From the NCBI RefSeq assembly GCF_017916455.1, contig NZ_JAFMSY010000001.1, positions 1,471,977 to 1,535,976 on the forward strand: a stretch of 64,000 bases of DNA, read 5' to 3'. The DNA comes from Nocardioides xinjiangensis. GTDB taxonomy: Bacteria; Actinomycetota; Actinomycetes; Propionibacteriales; Nocardioidaceae. The position numbers were made by a program, and so were the translations under genes. Of this stretch, positions 10,492 to 20,889 are shown one piece after another (positions within the stretch are counted from its first letter, which is position 1; every line of letters starts with the position of its first letter). A model generated the notes under the pieces. The model had not been told where the DNA came from. It saw only the letters and a list, made by a program, of their open reading frames with translations, and did no database searches.

Positions 10492-11307
10492 TCAGGGCGA
10501 GGCGGCCGACCGCTCCCACACGTACGGCGTCGTGGTCGTCACGGCCTTCAGGCCCGCGCGCTGCAGGATCGGGCGCGACATGTCGGTGCAGTCGGAGTGG
10601 ATCAGCCGGATGCCGCGCGACACCGCGGAGCGGGCGCGCGCGGCGACGAGGGCCCGGTAGATGCCGCGGCCGCGGAGCTCCGGCAGCGTCGAGCCGCCCC
10701 AGATGCCGGCGAAGTCGGTGCCCGCGACGGGCGTGAGCCGGCCGCCGGAGACCACCCGGCCGCCGACCTCGGCGATCCAGAACTCCGACTCCCCGGCCTC
10801 GAGCTCGGCCAGCGACGAGCGGACGGAGGGTCCCCGACCGGTGCCGAAGACCGCCTCCTGCGCCTCGAGCATCCGGGTCACGTCGGCCTCCGCGCCCGGA
10901 CCGGGCTCGATGCGGCGTACGACGACGGGGCCGGCCGGGGTGTCCTCGAGGGGCACCTCGACCGCGAGCTTCGACGCCTCGCCGACCATCACGGTCTCGA
11001 CCGGCTCGGGGACCAGCCCGTGGGCGACCAGCCGGTCGCCGAGGTCGGCGGGCCGGTCGTGGCCGCGGGTCTTCCACTCGAACGACGCCACGTCCGTGTC
11101 GTCGCGGTAGTGCGCGACGGTGCGCGCGACGAGGTCGTCGAGCTCCTCGCCCTCGAGGCCCCCGAGGTCGCGGTAGGACACGAAGCCACCGTGGTCGAAC
11201 ACGCCCCACAGCAGCGGCCCCTCCCGCCGCACGTCGAGGGCGCGCGCCATCTCGGCGTCCGTGCGCAGCTGCTCGTCGTAGGCGGCCAGGAGGGGGTCCG
11301 ACGTCAT
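10492..11307 (-). CDS. GNAT-family N-acetyltransferase
   Basis: The 271-residue protein has a C-terminal GNAT domain (about residues 125-265). It includes FWIAEVGGRVVSGGRLTPV (strands 2-4) and the acetyl-CoA pyrophosphate loop ELRGRGIYRALVAARARSA (about 210-230, matching R/Q-x-x-G-x-G/A). The N-terminal half (LLAAYDEQLRTDAEMARAL, then WGVFDHGGFVSYRDL) may be a degenerate second GNAT fold. The acceptor is unknown. ATG at 11307 was chosen over upstream arginine/proline-rich sequence. It is convergent with the Dabb gene across the terminator. Confidence 0.8.
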   Translation of the reverse strand: MTSDPLLAAYDEQLRTDAEMARALDVRREGPLLWGVFDHGGFVSYRDLGGLEGEELDDLVARTVAHYRDDTDVASFEWKTRGHDRPADLGDRLVAHGLVPEPVETVMVGEASKLAVEVPLEDTPAGPVVVRRIEPGPGAEADVTRMLEAQEAVFGTGRGPSVRSSLAELEAGESEFWIAEVGGRVVSGGRLTPVAGTDFAGIWGGSTLPELRGRGIYRALVAARARSAVSRGIRLIHSDCTDMSRPILQRAGLKAVTTTTPYVWERSAASP

Positions 11308-11483
11308 GGCGGGGAGCCTAGGACGAACCGGCTCCCGGGCGCCGCCGGTTTTGTCCGCACCGCCTCGCCCGTGCGCGGGTCCCCTCACGCGGGGCGGGCG
11401 CGGGACCACCGCCGCCGGATGTCGGGGAAATCTCAGGGGGATTCCCCTGCCAGGGGCGAGGCGCAGGCCGCACACTTCTTCTC

Positions 11484-12194
11484 GTGGTCCTTCGGGGAGA
11501 CGTGCGCCGGGTCGTCGGCGCCGCAGCGGTCGTGACGCTGCTCGCTGCCCTGATGGCCTTCTACGTCGCCGGCACCGCCGACGCCGGCCCGACGCGGTGC
11601 CAGCAGCACCGCCTCGACGCGCGCGAGCGCGCCGGCACCGTCACCGGTGAGGGGGCGCCGGTCCTCGTCATCGGCGACTCGTGGTCGGTCGGCCTCGGGC
11701 AGGACGACCTGGCACGGTCGTGGCCCAGCCGGCTGCCGGGCGCCGTGCACGTGCTCGGCTTCTCCGGCTCGGGATTCAGCGCCGGGGCGAGCCGCTGCGG
11801 CGCCGTTTCGTTCCACGACCGCGCGCCGACCGCGGTCGGCGTGCGGGCCCGGCTCGTGGTGGTCCAGGGCGGGCTCAACGACTACGACCAGCCCGGAGCG
11901 GCGATCGACCACGGGTTCCGGTCCCTCATGGCCGACCTCGCGGGTCAGCGCGTGGTGGTCGTCGGCCCCGCCGACGCACCCGCTCGCTCCGGCGCCGTGC
12001 CGCGGGTGGACGCGCAGCTCGAGGTGCTCTCCGAGCTCTACGGCGTTCCCTACGTCCGCACCAGCGACCTCGACCTCGACTACCTCCCCGACCGGCTGCA
12101 CCTGACCGAGGAGGGCCACCGCGCGTTCGGCGACGCCGTGGCGGCACGTGTCGCCGAGGCCGTCCCGGCCCGCCCCGCCGCCCTCGGTCGCTGA
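11484..12194 (+). CDS. Secreted/anchored SGNH (GDSL-type) hydrolase
   Basis: The 236-residue protein has an N-terminal hydrophobic segment (about residues 10-30), either a signal peptide or an anchor. An SGNH hydrolase domain follows: block I GDSW with nucleophile S66, block III GGLND (N132) and block V DRLH (D203, H206). The oxyanion Gly lies in GFSGSGFSAG. Such enzymes are extracytoplasmic esterases or lipases, often acting on cell-wall or lipid O-acyl groups. The substrate cannot be named. The start is GTG. It is convergent with the M3 peptidase (about 80 bp apart). Confidence 0.82.
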   Translation: MVLRGDVRRVVGAAAVVTLLAALMAFYVAGTADAGPTRCQQHRLDARERAGTVTGEGAPVLVIGDSWSVGLGQDDLARSWPSRLPGAVHVLGFSGSGFSAGASRCGAVSFHDRAPTAVGVRARLVVVQGGLNDYDQPGAAIDHGFRSLMADLAGQRVVVVGPADAPARSGAVPRVDAQLEVLSELYGVPYVRTSDLDLDYLPDRLHLTEEGHRAFGDAVAARVAEAVPARPAALGR

Positions 12195-12273
12195 GCCGCA
12201 CCACGGAGAGCCCGGCGCCCGGTCGACCACCGGACGGGAGGCCGTCCGCGCGGCGGGGGCCGGTGCCGGTCCG

Positions 12274-14217
<1,944 letters not shown>

Positions 14218-14293
14218 GCCCGCGAGCCTACGGGCGAGCGGTGTGGCGCTCCACCGGGTTGCGCGTCGAGCGGTCGGCCGGCGCCCGTAGCGT

Positions 14294-15514
14294 GTGTCCG
14301 TGAGCACCTCGGGGGACGCCGCGTTCCGCTTCCGCGACATCTGGCTCGTGGCGTACGGCCCCTCCATCGTCTCCGCCGTCGGGCACGGCGCGATCATGCC
14401 GGTGCTCGCCATCCGCGCGCGCGACCTCGGCGCGGACGTCAGCACGGCGGCCGCCGTCGTCGCGCTGACCGGGGTCGGGATGCTGCTGGCGAGCCTGCCG
14501 TCGGGCGCGCTGGTCGCCCGGATCGGCGAGAGGCGGGCCCTGGTGGCGGCCGGCCTCGTGGACGCCGTGGCGATGGCCTTCGCGGCGCTCACCGACTCGG
14601 TGCTCGGCCTCGCCGTCGGCGTCCTGCTGAGCGGGGTCTGCTGGACCCTGTTCCTCATCGCCCGGCAGGGCTTCATGATCGACGTCGTCCCGGCCACGCA
14701 CCGCGCCCGCGCCATGTCGCTGCTGGGCGGGTCCTACCGCGTCGGCGTCCTCGTCGGGCCGCTGATCGGCGCGGGACTGATCCACCTCACCGACCTCACC
14801 AGCGTCTTCTGGCTGGGCGCCGCGATGTCGGTCCTCGCCTCGATGCTCGCCGCCACGATGCCCGACCTCGGCGAGGAGAAGCGCGCGGCGGCCCGGGCGA
14901 GCGGTCACCTCCGCGTGTGGGCCGTGATCGCGGCGCACCGCCGGGTGCTCGCCACGCTCGGCTCCGCCGTGGTCATCCTCGGCACGAGCCGCTCGCTCCG
15001 GCTCAGCCTGCTGCCGCTGTGGGCCGACCACCTCGGGCTGGCGGCGTCGACGACCTCGCTCATCTTCGCCGGCGCCGCGGCCCTCGACGTGGCCTTCATG
15101 TGGCCGGGCGGGTGGCTGATGGACACGCGTGGGCGCATGGTCGTCGCCGTGCCGGTCGTCCTCTCGATGGCGGTGGCGTGCCTGCTGCTGCCGCTGGCGA
15201 CGGACGCCGTCTCGGTCGCCCTCGTCATGGCCCTCATCGCGTGCGGCAACGGCCTCGGCTCGGGGATCGTGATGACGCTCGGCGCCGACGCCTCACCCAG
15301 CGACGGACGGCCGCAGTTCCTCGGCGCCTGGCGACTGTGCGGCGACATCGGCAACACCGGCGGCCCGCTGGTGGTGGGCGCGGTCGCTGCCGTCGCACCG
15401 CTCGCGACGGCCTGCCTGGTCGTCGGCGTGCTCGGGCTCGCCGGAGCCGCGTGGGTGGGCTACTGGACGCGACGCGTCGACGTGGCCCGCGAGCAGCAGC
15501 TCAGCCGACGGTGA
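14294..15514 (+). CDS. MFS transporter
   Basis: The 406-residue protein has about 12 hydrophobic segments. It carries the MFS loop 2-3 signature in degenerate form (SGALVARIGERRALV) and a GGSYRVGVLVGPLIGAGLI helix similar to antiporter motif C. The C-terminal half repeats the pattern (GGWLMDTRGRMVV). It is probably an exporter of a drug or small metabolite; the substrate is unknown. The start is GTG; a second GTG two codons later is equally possible. Its 3' end overlaps the convergent next gene by 14 bp. Confidence 0.85.
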   Translation: MSVSTSGDAAFRFRDIWLVAYGPSIVSAVGHGAIMPVLAIRARDLGADVSTAAAVVALTGVGMLLASLPSGALVARIGERRALVAAGLVDAVAMAFAALTDSVLGLAVGVLLSGVCWTLFLIARQGFMIDVVPATHRARAMSLLGGSYRVGVLVGPLIGAGLIHLTDLTSVFWLGAAMSVLASMLAATMPDLGEEKRAAARASGHLRVWAVIAAHRRVLATLGSAVVILGTSRSLRLSLLPLWADHLGLAASTTSLIFAGAAALDVAFMWPGGWLMDTRGRMVVAVPVVLSMAVACLLLPLATDAVSVALVMALIACGNGLGSGIVMTLGADASPSDGRPQFLGAWRLCGDIGNTGGPLVVGAVAAVAPLATACLVVGVLGLAGAAWVGYWTRRVDVAREQQLSRR

Positions 15515-16034
15515 CCGTGACCTCGTTGGAGACCACGTCGGAGTCGGTGTCGACGACGCGGAACTTGTTGGGTCCCGTGCGGCTGGTCTGGACGTACGTC
15601 GCGAACGTGCCGCCACTGACCGACATGGTCACCGGGAAGTCCGACCACGTACCGTTCTCGAGGCGCTGCACCTGCAGGATCGCTCCCTCGCCGGCCTGGT
15701 AGGTCCCCGTCAGGTCGATCTGCTGCATCGGGCTCACCGACTGCTGCGTGGCCGACAGCGAGATGCCCTGCGCGGGGGCGGCCTCGGACGAGGTCTCGGT
15801 GCCGGGACCGGGCTCCACGGGGTCGGTCGGCACGGTCTCGGTGCTGGTCTCGCTCGGCTTGGGCAGGCTGAAGGTCGCGGGCGTGCCGCCGCCACCCCCG
15901 GCCGACGAGGTCTCGCCGATGCCCGTGGCCTTGACCCCGACCAGCACGGCGAGCCCTGCGAGCAGGCCGATGGCCACGGCGACGCCAACCAGGGCGACGA
16001 GCCCGGTCAGGACGGGGCGGTTCTCGGTGTCCAT
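15501..16034 (-). CDS. Membrane-anchored hypothetical protein
   Basis: The 177-residue protein has a short cytoplasmic N-terminus and one transmembrane helix (about residues 8-35, GLVALVGVAVAIGLLAGLAV). A Gly then Thr/Pro/Glu-rich linker follows (about 45-90). An extracytoplasmic domain of about 85 residues has Ig/fibronectin-like beta patterning (ISLSATQQSVSPMQQIDLTG and GTFATYVQTSRTGPNKFRVV). I recognise no family. It overlaps the convergent MFS gene by 14 bp and has its own promoter region upstream (16035-16138). Confidence 0.7.
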   Translation of the reverse strand: MDTENRPVLTGLVALVGVAVAIGLLAGLAVLVGVKATGIGETSSAGGGGGTPATFSLPKPSETSTETVPTDPVEPGPGTETSSEAAPAQGISLSATQQSVSPMQQIDLTGTYQAGEGAILQVQRLENGTWSDFPVTMSVSGGTFATYVQTSRTGPNKFRVVDTDSDVVSNEVTVTVG

Positions 16035-16138
16035 GGAGACCTCTCACGCGGGTGCTGGGGCCCGAGGTGCTGGGCCCGGCCATTGTCCAAGACGGGTGGT
16101 GAGGAGGCCAACCGAGGCCCGTCGGGGAGGATGGGCGC

Positions 16139-16933
16139 ATGCAGTCCCCGTTGCGACACGGCAAGGCCGCCCTCGGCACCACGATCGCCGGCGGTGCGCT
16201 CGCCGCGCTGTCCCAGGCCCCCGAGCGCGCGTCCCGCCTGCTCCGGCACCGCTACCCGACGGTCGCGGTCACCGGCATGACCGGCGTCGGGAAGACCCGC
16301 CTGGCCGACCGGCTGTCCCGCCGTGCCGGGTCGCAGGCGGCCGCCGGCGGCGGGCCCGACGTGGGTTCGGCGGTGATGGAGCGGCGTACCCGCCGCACCT
16401 CCCGGTTGCGCGGCTACCGGTTCCGCGTGGTCCCGGGGGAGAACGCCGCGACCCGCCTCGGAGCGCTCGACGAGGTCTTCCACGACGAGCCCGTCGACGG
16501 CGTGCTGCACGTCGTGGCGTACGGGCACGCGACGCCCCGGCGCACGGCCGGCACCACCGGCGCGGCGGTCGCCTCGCGTGAGGAGCAGCTGGCCGCCGAG
16601 CTGGACGACTGGGCGATCACGGCCCACCGGATCGCGAGCATGGCGGTGCGGCGCGAGCGCCCGACGTGGTTGGTGGTCGCCGTGACCAAGGCCGACCTCT
16701 TCGCCGACGACATCGACGCGGCCGTGCGCTACTACTCCCCCGGCAGCGGGTCGCCGTTCGGCGACAGGCTCGACGAGCTGCGCGCCCTCGCCGGCGGGGC
16801 GAAGCTCTCGATCGACGTGCTGCCCGTGTGCGCGCAGGGCGGCGACAAGCGGTCCGCCATGCCGGAGAAGGGGTGCACCGACCTGCTCGACCGGCTCGAG
16901 CTGCGCCTGGCGCAGCTCAGCGGCCACGTGTGA
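16139..16933 (+). CDS. P-loop GTPase-like protein
   Basis: The 264-residue protein has a Walker A/G1 motif GMTGVGKT (residues 46-53) and a G4-like VAVTKADLF (about 180-188). A DxxG switch is not obvious. A short amphipathic N-terminus precedes the domain. This looks like an orphan TRAFAC-type GTPase of unknown role. The next gene starts within its stop codon (GTGA overlap), so it is coupled to a DUF1648 membrane protein and the two may act together at the membrane. Confidence 0.75.
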   Translation: MQSPLRHGKAALGTTIAGGALAALSQAPERASRLLRHRYPTVAVTGMTGVGKTRLADRLSRRAGSQAAAGGGPDVGSAVMERRTRRTSRLRGYRFRVVPGENAATRLGALDEVFHDEPVDGVLHVVAYGHATPRRTAGTTGAAVASREEQLAAELDDWAITAHRIASMAVRRERPTWLVVAVTKADLFADDIDAAVRYYSPGSGSPFGDRLDELRALAGGAKLSIDVLPVCAQGGDKRSAMPEKGCTDLLDRLELRLAQLSGHV

Positions 16934-17445
16934 GCGCCGTGCGACGGGGCCGTCTCGCACTGCTCGTCGTGGCGGGGACGTACGCCGTCGCGCTGGCGTG
17001 GGCGGCCGCCGTCCTGCCCGCCCGCGCACCCGCGCACTTCGACGCCGCGGGGCGGGTGGACGACTGGTCCAGCCGCGGCGGCCTGCTGGCGCTGTGGACC
17101 GTCGTCGGCCTGGTCGTGCTGGTCGGCGTGCCCGTCCTGACCCGCCTCGGGCTGCGCGGCGACGGCACGTGGGTCAACCTGCCGCAGGCCACGAAGGACC
17201 ACTGGCTCGCCCCCGAGCGGCGTGCGGAGCTCCGGGCGCGGTTCCAGGACGACATGGAGGGGTTCAGCGCCCTCACCGGCGGGCTCCTGCTGGCCGTCCT
17301 GGCCGTCACGACGTGGGTCGGCACCACCGGGCGCGACGATGCGCCGTGGTGGGTCCTCGCCGGGCTCGTCGGCGGCTACCTCGTCATGGCGGGGGTGTGG
17401 GCGGTGAAGACGCGCCTGGCGTACCGGCCACCTGGCGCGGGCTGA
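16930..17445 (+). CDS. DUF1648 membrane protein
   Basis: The 171-residue protein has four hydrophobic helices. The segment between helices 1 and 2, LPARAPAHFDAAGRVDDWSS, is the DUF1648 signature (LPxxxPxHFxxxGxxDxW). This domain is found in SdpI-like immunity or membrane proteins. The GTG start overlaps the GTPase stop by 4 bp. The specific role is unknown. Confidence 0.8.
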   Translation: MSAVRRGRLALLVVAGTYAVALAWAAAVLPARAPAHFDAAGRVDDWSSRGGLLALWTVVGLVVLVGVPVLTRLGLRGDGTWVNLPQATKDHWLAPERRAELRARFQDDMEGFSALTGGLLLAVLAVTTWVGTTGRDDAPWWVLAGLVGGYLVMAGVWAVKTRLAYRPPGAG

Positions 17446-17471
17446 CGCACCGCGCGGTCCAGACCAGCGCG

Positions 17472-17499
17472 CGAAGTGGTTCACAACTTCACCACTTCG
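17472..17499. promoter_or_regulatory. 9-bp inverted repeat upstream of the WXG-like pair
   Basis: CGAAGTGGT (17472-17480) and ACCACTTCG (17491-17499) are perfect reverse complements separated by 10 bases. The repeat sits 35 bp before the 17535 start codon. It could be an operator or a weak terminator of the upstream unit. The long spacer and moderate GC favour a protein-binding site. Confidence 0.5.
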
Positions 17500-17534
17500 G
17501 GTTTCGGCTCCGTACATCGGGGCAGGAGGTCGCC

Positions 17535-17834
17535 ATGAGGCCGATCGCGATCAACCAGCGGGCGCTGCGCGGCGCCAAGGAGGAGCTCGACTCCGCCCGG
17601 GAGGCGCTGCGGGCCGCCCTCGGCGAGATCGACCACCCCGCCGACGACTTCCCCTGGCGCGACCTCGTGGTCGAGGGCGTCCGCAAGCTCGTCGAGGACG
17701 CCGAGCAGGTCGCGAAGCGGTGCCGCACCATCGCCGGTGCCATCGACGACTCGGTCGTCGACTTCGACGAGCTCGACGTCATGGTGGGCGAGGCTGCGCG
17801 GGCGGCCGCGCGGCTCGACCAGGTGACGCCATGA
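17535..17834 (+). CDS. Small helical WXG100-like protein
   Basis: The 99-residue all-alpha protein is made of two helices (about 8-32 and 46-92) separated by a DHPADDFPWRDL turn, giving a helical hairpin like ESX/WXG100 proteins. No canonical W-x-G is present; the turn has FPW. It is preceded by AGGAGG and overlaps the next gene by 4 bp (ATGA). It probably forms a complex with the 337-residue protein. Assignment to the type VII secretion world is inferred from architecture. Confidence 0.6.
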   Translation: MRPIAINQRALRGAKEELDSAREALRAALGEIDHPADDFPWRDLVVEGVRKLVEDAEQVAKRCRTIAGAIDDSVVDFDELDVMVGEAARAAARLDQVTP

Positions 17835-18844
17835 CGAGGACCGCGGCCGACCGTCTGGAGACCCAGCGCGACCAGCTCCGGTTCGGCGACCCGATCGGCT
17901 GTCACTACCACTGGCTCGAGCCGGGCGCGATCGAGGGCTACGGAGACTCCGTGCGCCGTCTCGCCGGCAAGGTCGACGGCGCCGCCGACGGCTTCGAGCG
18001 GACCGCGACGATCTCGGAGGAGGTCTTCGCCGGCGAGGCGGCCGACGCCCTGCGCGCGCGAGCCGCCCGGCGCCACGAGGAGTCGGTGACGGTCCGTGAC
18101 GACCTCCGCGGCCTCGGTCGCGCGATCATCGCCTACGCCGACGTCCTGCGGCAGCACCGCGAGGGCCTCGAGCAGCTGCGCGCGTTCGCCACCGGCCGGG
18201 GCCTCGAGGTGCGCGACCACCGCATCTGGCCGCCGGTCGCCTCGTTGCCCGGCGACGCCACGCAGGACCAGGCCGATGCGTGGGAGGCCGACTGGAAGGC
18301 CTACCAGGCGTGCTTCGAGACCAAGGTCGAGCTGCGCGACACCCGCCGGGCCGGCACGCGTGAGCTGGTCGAGGCGCTCGCCGAGCACGCCGGCGTGCAC
18401 CCCGACGAGGCCGAGAGGAGGCTCGTCGCGGTCGGCGCCGGCCAGGTGCGGTTCGGCGACCTGCGGCGGGAGGCCGCCGAGGAGGCCAGGGAGGCAGTGG
18501 ACGCCGCTGGTGCCGCCGACGCCGCCCGGCGCACGGTTGAGGGGCTCAAGCGCCGCGAGCTGGCCGCGCTCGACGGCCTCGAGGCCCTGGTGATCGCCGA
18601 GGCGCCCGCGGAGGAGATCCAGGCGCAGGCCGCCCGGGTGCAGGCGCTGCACCGCGAGCTCACCGAGGCGCGCGTCGAGCTGCGCGACGCCGAGGCGGTC
18701 GCCGAGCGTGAGCAGGCCCAGGCCAACCGCGCGGCGCGCCACCTCGAGGCGGCCCAGGAGGGCGGTCCGCGGGAGCGGGTCGCCTGGCAGCATGCCCCCG
18801 AGACGGGCTCGCGTCCTGTCGACCTCCGGCACCGGCTGGGCTGA
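17831..18844 (+). CDS. WXG-like N-terminal domain plus long coiled-coil protein
   Basis: The 337-residue protein begins with about 110 residues of helical hairpin (AIEGYGDSVRRLAGKVDGAA, then EEVFAGEAADALRARAARR) that resembles the T7SS-substrate fold. An aromatic linker follows (RIWPPVASLP). The rest, about residues 150-315, is a highly charged Ala/Arg/Glu coiled coil. No enzymatic motif is visible. It is translationally coupled to the preceding 99-residue protein. It may be a secreted structural or effector protein, or an intracellular scaffold. Confidence 0.6.
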   Translation: MTRTAADRLETQRDQLRFGDPIGCHYHWLEPGAIEGYGDSVRRLAGKVDGAADGFERTATISEEVFAGEAADALRARAARRHEESVTVRDDLRGLGRAIIAYADVLRQHREGLEQLRAFATGRGLEVRDHRIWPPVASLPGDATQDQADAWEADWKAYQACFETKVELRDTRRAGTRELVEALAEHAGVHPDEAERRLVAVGAGQVRFGDLRREAAEEAREAVDAAGAADAARRTVEGLKRRELAALDGLEALVIAEAPAEEIQAQAARVQALHRELTEARVELRDAEAVAEREQAQANRAARHLEAAQEGGPRERVAWQHAPETGSRPVDLRHRLG

Positions 18845-18865
18845 GCCCGACGGCCCACGCTCGGC

Positions 18866-19768
18866 TCAGGGCACCTCGCGGACCTCGACGACCTCGTGGC
18901 GCCACACGGCGCTCTCGCGGCGCGCCGAGCAGGTGAGCTGGTACGTCGCCTCGTCCGGGACCCGGCGCACGACCACCTCGCGCCGGCCCAGGCCGCGCAC
19001 CTCGAACCGGGCGGTCGTGAGGTCGCCGTCGGAGCGCACCGCCTCGGGACGTACGTCGTCGAACCCGGTCAGTCCGTGCTCGCGCCGCACCGCGATGTCG
19101 GCGGCCTGCGCCGCCATCGGCAGGTCGGAGCGGCCCCGGAGGTGGTCCAGCAGCAGCTCGTCCGCGGCCGTGGCCGCCGCGACGCCGAGAGCGGTCTCGG
19201 GGTCGAGGCCGCCGTAGTAGTAGCCGCGCGGCAGCACGACCAGGTTGCCGGCGAACCGGTCGCCCCCGACGTGCGAGACCTCCCACACCGCGGCGGCGTG
19301 GGCGCCATCGGCCAGTGCCCGGGCCACGGGGCGGCCGAGCTCGGCGCAGCAGGCGTCGTGGCGGCCGTGCGTGCAGACCGCCATCAGCGGAGCGTCGTGC
19401 CGCTCCAGGCCGGGCGAGCGTCCGGCGCCCAGCGCGGCCAGGTCGAGGTCGCGCACGTCGTCGATCCGGTCGAGCAGCGCCGTCTCGAGCCACGAACCCG
19501 CCCCTGCTGCCCGCGCCGCGAACACGCGGGTACCTCCGCCGGCGGCCTGGCGCCCCGGGCGTCGCACGAGGAGGACGCGGACCCGGTGGCGGCCGGCCGC
19601 CTCGCGCAGGTGGGCGCCGAGCCCGTCGGGCATCCGGGCGTCACGGAGGGCCTCGGCACCCCACGGTCCCGGGTGCTCGACGAGCAGGAAGCTGCGCACG
19701 GTCGAGGCGGTGCCGGCCAGCTCGTCGGCGCGCGCCCGGCTCGCGACCGCACAGCGGAAGTCCGTCAC
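18866..19768 (-). CDS. Sucrase/ferredoxin-like (thioredoxin-fold [2Fe-2S]) protein
   Basis: The 300-residue protein belongs to the sucrase/ferredoxin-like family, a thioredoxin-like ferredoxin fold. The hallmark CTHGRHDACCAELGRPVA (about residues 129-146) supplies three cysteines, and AVWEVSHVGGDRFAGNLVVL contains the HVGG-D-R-F-A family motif that may hold His ligands for a [2Fe-2S] cluster. It is predicted to be a soluble electron carrier. The GTG start overlaps the stop of the cupin oxygenase gene by 4 bp, so the two are made together. Confidence 0.88.
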   Translation of the reverse strand: MTDFRCAVASRARADELAGTASTVRSFLLVEHPGPWGAEALRDARMPDGLGAHLREAAGRHRVRVLLVRRPGRQAAGGGTRVFAARAAGAGSWLETALLDRIDDVRDLDLAALGAGRSPGLERHDAPLMAVCTHGRHDACCAELGRPVARALADGAHAAAVWEVSHVGGDRFAGNLVVLPRGYYYGGLDPETALGVAAATAADELLLDHLRGRSDLPMAAQAADIAVRREHGLTGFDDVRPEAVRSDGDLTTARFEVRGLGRREVVVRRVPDEATYQLTCSARRESAVWRHEVVEVREVP

Positions 19769-20889
19769 CGGGCGACCTCGAGCAGCCCCTCCCGGACCAG
19801 TCGGCGACACAGCACCACCGCGCTCTCGGCGTCGGTCGAGGGGAGCTCGCCCGGCGTCAGCCGGGTGTGCGTCGCGACGTGCTCGAGCGCGGGCCGCACC
19901 CGGGAGGGGATGCGCAGGACCCGGTCGCCGATCAGCACCCGGACGGCGTCGCCGTCGTCGACCAGCACGCACGGGTGCCCGGACCGACGCCTCAGCGCGG
20001 TGTCGGCGGTGATGCCGGTCGTCAGGGCGTCGCGGTCGAGCAGCGCGCCCGCCATGCGCGGCGGGCGGCCGCTGAGGAACGCCTCGGCCTGGCCCGCCGC
20101 CAGCCCGGCGGGGTCGAGTCGGCGTACGTCGTCGGCGAGCGCGGCGAGGTGGTCGGCGAGCCCGTCGGCCAGGCGGGCCGGGTCGTCGAGGTAGCCCGCC
20201 GGGAGGTGCTCGTCGGGCACCTCGGCCAGCAGGCGGCCGACCTCGCGCTGCAGCAGCGTCCGCCACGTCAGCTGGTTGATGCCGATGGTCAGGTGCAGGG
20301 ACACCGACTCCTGCGCGCGGGCGGCGTGCGGCGTGCCGGTCGGGAGGTAGGCCACGACGCCCGGCTCGAGGAGCAGGTCGCCGGGGCCGCCGTCGCCGTG
20401 GACCTCCCACATCTTGGTGCCGTGGGTCTGCATCACGAAGACGTCGTGGGAGTCGGAGTGGACGGCGAATCCCTGGGCGCCGGGCGGGGTGAGATAGGCG
20501 TTGGCCTGGCACGGGTGGCCGAGCTCGAGCTCCAGCTCCGCGACCAGGTCGCCGACGGGAGACCAGTAGCGCTGCAGCCCCTGGAGCACGATGGTGGCGC
20601 CCTCGTCGAGCAGGCGCATCAGCTTGACCGGGTCGACCAGGCCGGTCAGCGGCTTGCCGGCGAGGCTGCCGCCGCGGGTGTACGACGCCTCCGGCAGCAC
20701 CGACCCGTCGCGCGCCACGCGGACGGCGGGCGTCCGGATCGCGGTCTCGGTCAGCAGGTGGTCGACGTGCGCGAGGGACAGGACCTCGGCGCCGTGGCCC
20801 GGGTCGGTGCGGTGCACGTGCACGCGCGACGCCCAGACCTTGTCGAGGAAGGTCTGGGCGTCGCCCGTGAGGCGGTCGAGAGCGCTCAG
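19765..20889 (-). CDS. JmjC/cupin-4 Fe(II)/2-oxoglutarate oxygenase; probable CTG start
   Basis: The protein is a cupin-4 (NO66/MINA/YcfD-like) oxygenase, a family that hydroxylates protein or peptide side chains. The iron-binding HxD is in VHSDSHDVF (about residue 142), followed by VMQTHGTKMWEVHGD. The distal His lies in SLHLTIGINQLTWR (about 196), and a C-terminal winged helix-like domain follows. The first conventional in-frame start is GTG at 20823. However, family-like sequence (ALDRLTGDAQTFLDKVWASR) lies just upstream, and no ATG, GTG or TTG precedes it. A CTG at 20889, overlapping the upstream stop as CTGA, would restore it (374 aa). The start is therefore uncertain by 22 codons. Confidence 0.8.
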   Translation of the reverse strand: MSALDRLTGDAQTFLDKVWASRVHVHRTDPGHGAEVLSLAHVDHLLTETAIRTPAVRVARDGSVLPEASYTRGGSLAGKPLTGLVDPVKLMRLLDEGATIVLQGLQRYWSPVGDLVAELELELGHPCQANAYLTPPGAQGFAVHSDSHDVFVMQTHGTKMWEVHGDGGPGDLLLEPGVVAYLPTGTPHAARAQESVSLHLTIGINQLTWRTLLQREVGRLLAEVPDEHLPAGYLDDPARLADGLADHLAALADDVRRLDPAGLAAGQAEAFLSGRPPRMAGALLDRDALTTGITADTALRRRSGHPCVLVDDGDAVRVLIGDRVLRIPSRVRPALEHVATHTRLTPGELPSTDAESAVVLCRRLVREGLLEVAR

